13,319 nucleotides of DNA, from contig JAITBJ010000056.1 of assembly GCA_031283665.1 (NCBI GenBank), positions 1-13,319 on the forward strand. The letters run 5' to 3'. The notes below the pieces were generated by a model. It saw only the letters and a program-made list of their open reading frames with translations. It was not told where the DNA came from and did not search any database. Origin of the DNA: Candidatus Opitulatrix cubana (lineage in GTDB: Bacteria > Actinomycetota > Actinomycetes > Actinomycetales > Bifidobacteriaceae). Position 1 is the stretch's first letter, and the number at the start of each line of letters is the position of its first letter. Position numbers and translations under genes: made by a program. Below are positions 12,502 to 13,319 of this stretch, piece by piece.

Positions 12502-12531
12502 TTGTGATAGCGTATAAATAGTATATATAAT
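12502..12531 (+). promoter_or_regulatory. Sigma-70-type promoter of the SLH-protein gene
   Basis: TTGTGA (12502-12507) and TATAAT (12526-12531) are 18 nt apart, placing the transcription start near 12538. Unlike other promoters in the window, it leaves a leader of about 30 nt with a proper ribosome-binding site (AAGGAA, 12555-12560). An alternative TTGACT at 12485-12490 with TAGCGT at 12508-12513 (17 nt spacing) has the better -35 but a poor -10. Confidence 0.6.
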
Positions 12532-12540
12532 AATTGGAAA

Positions 12541-12552
12541 CTGTATATACAG
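12541..12552. promoter_or_regulatory. 12-bp perfect palindrome in the SLH-gene leader
   Basis: CTGTATATACAG lies just downstream of the predicted transcription start and before the ribosome-binding site. It is placed as an operator would be, or could form a 5' hairpin with a 4-bp stem. It resembles a shortened LexA-type CTG...CAG site, but the spacing is wrong for the proteobacterial SOS box. Confidence 0.5.
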
Positions 12553-12568
12553 AAAAGGAAAGAACAAT

Positions 12569-13319
12569 ATGACAAAATCAAATATCGCAAAAATTGCGTG
12601 TGCAATTTTATTATCAACTGTGTTATGCGCCACTTCATTTCAAAGCGCTTTATCTTTGCCAGCACCAATTAAGCCAGCACCAATTACGGTACTAAGTGCA
12701 TCATCAGCTCCAGCGCCGCCAAGTGATGTAAAACTTATAAAAGATAAACATAATTTAGTGGTGAAATGGAAAAAATCAAATACTGTAGATGTGAAGTATA
12801 AAATAGAAGTGCTAAATAAAGTAGGCGGCACTGTATATGCGGTAGATAATTTATCTAACAGTTTATCGGAATATACTTTTTCAAATGTGAGAGCGAATAA
12901 TTATGCATCAGTTAAGGTTTATGCTGTTTTAGATGGGCAAACTAGTTTTGCGCAATCTACTGCAGGAGTTTATTTTGAGCTTTCACCAGTTGACCGTGAA
13001 AGCTCTTTTGCAGATATTAGTAAACTGTCTGAGGAAAGTAAAAAGGCTATTATTTGGTGCTTTGGTTATGGAGTTACTGTTGGGACCGATTCAAAACATT
13101 ATTCACCGTCAAGAATTTTAACTCGTGAGCAGATGGCAGTATTTTTGTATAGAATGTCTGGAAGTCCCAAAATTGATCCTAATTTGAAAGCGTCATTTAG
13201 AGATATAAAAAACTCTTTTTCTAAAAAAGCAATAATTTGGCTTTATAATTCCGGTATTACATCAGGAACTAGTAAAAATTATTTTTCTCCAAAAAAACAG
13301 GTAAGCCGTTCCCAAATGG
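12569..13319 (+). CDS. Secreted SLH-repeat surface protein, N-terminal part (3' end outside window)
   Basis: An open frame from ATG 12569 to the right edge, 250 codons seen. The start has a Shine-Dalgarno (AAGGAA, 12555-12560, 8 nt spacing). Residues 1 to about 29 form a signal peptide: a basic start, the hydrophobic IACAILLSTVL, and a likely cleavage near SALS. A proline/alanine-rich linker follows, with a PAPI doublet (31-34 and 37-40). Residues about 50-140 look like one fibronectin type III-like beta domain (PPSDVKLI, LVVKWKKS, YKIEVLN, YASVKVYAVLDG). SLH repeats begin at about 147: SFADI ... IIWCFGYGVTVGT ... ILTREQMAVFLYRMSG, then SFRDI ... IIWLYNSGITSGT ... QVSRSQM at the edge. It is related in its repeats to the protein at 1-501, though here the ligand-binding domain comes first. 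The binding role is unknown. Confidence 0.9.
   Translation, partial: MTKSNIAKIACAILLSTVLCATSFQSALSLPAPIKPAPITVLSASSAPAPPSDVKLIKDKHNLVVKWKKSNTVDVKYKIEVLNKVGGTVYAVDNLSNSLSEYTFSNVRANNYASVKVYAVLDGQTSFAQSTAGVYFELSPVDRESSFADISKLSEESKKAIIWCFGYGVTVGTDSKHYSPSRILTREQMAVFLYRMSGSPKIDPNLKASFRDIKNSFSKKAIIWLYNSGITSGTSKNYFSPKKQVSRSQM

Noticed and set aside
12541..12552. A LexA/SOS box
   Set aside because: The proteobacterial box has ten bases between CTG and CAG and this has six. It also does not match the Gram-positive GAACN4GTTC type.
12933..13121. A 62-codon plus-strand open frame
   Set aside because: It lies in another frame inside the SLH-protein gene that starts at 12569, which has a signal peptide, domains and a ribosome-binding site.

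Overview
The window looks like chromosomal DNA from a low-G+C actinobacterium. The base composition is AT-rich by eye, yet the proteins are actinobacterial in type. There is a bifunctional-type dCTP deaminase whose signature blocks match the mycobacterial enzyme, a DUF6350/PerM membrane protein, a UDP-galactopyranose mutase, actinobacterial-style S-layer-homology (SLH) repeats, and the order ybeY, CBS/CorC protein, era. An AT-rich relative of the Bifidobacteriales, possibly a host-associated lineage such as the termite-protist symbionts, would fit. That placement is inference from composition and gene content, not a phylogeny.

Layout: (1) 1-501, the 3' end of an SLH-repeat surface protein. 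(2) 571-3371, a same-strand housekeeping run: ybeY, a CorC/HlyC-type CBS protein without its membrane domain, era and ispF. (3) 3372-3542, a spacer with a 19-bp perfect inverted repeat, then dcd. (4) 4221-4867, a tRNA-Ser(CGA) followed after one base by the GTG start of a SpoU/TrmH-family RNA methyltransferase. (5) 4900-5049 on the minus strand, a 49-residue single-pass membrane protein, divergent from a rhomboid protease with only 21 bp between the two start codons. (6) 5071-7753, the rhomboid gene and three tandem paralogous exported proteins in one tight operon. The paralogs carry phage tail-fibre-like GGTG and TSGAV motifs and a conserved cysteine pair. (7) 7802-11205, a UvrD/PcrA-type helicase and PerM/DUF6350. 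(8) 11242-12387, glf. (9) 12569 to the right edge, the 5' part of a second SLH-repeat surface protein with a signal peptide.

Two themes tie the window together. The first is expression. Nearly every transcription-unit-initial gene (ybeY, dcd, the 49-residue gene, rhomboid, the helicase gene, glf) has a -10-like hexamer whose last base lies 6-8 nt before the start codon, and no Shine-Dalgarno sequence, so these are probably leaderless mRNAs. Several genes inside transcription units (ispF and the exported paralogs) and the SLH gene instead have clear AAGG/AGGA sites. The second is the cell surface: SLH proteins at both ends, Glf for galactofuranose precursors, a rhomboid protease, and three secreted tail-fibre-like proteins. 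The rhomboid plus tail-fibre-like cluster is the best candidate here for an undescribed system, perhaps adhesins that a rhomboid matures or sheds. This function is inferred from context only.
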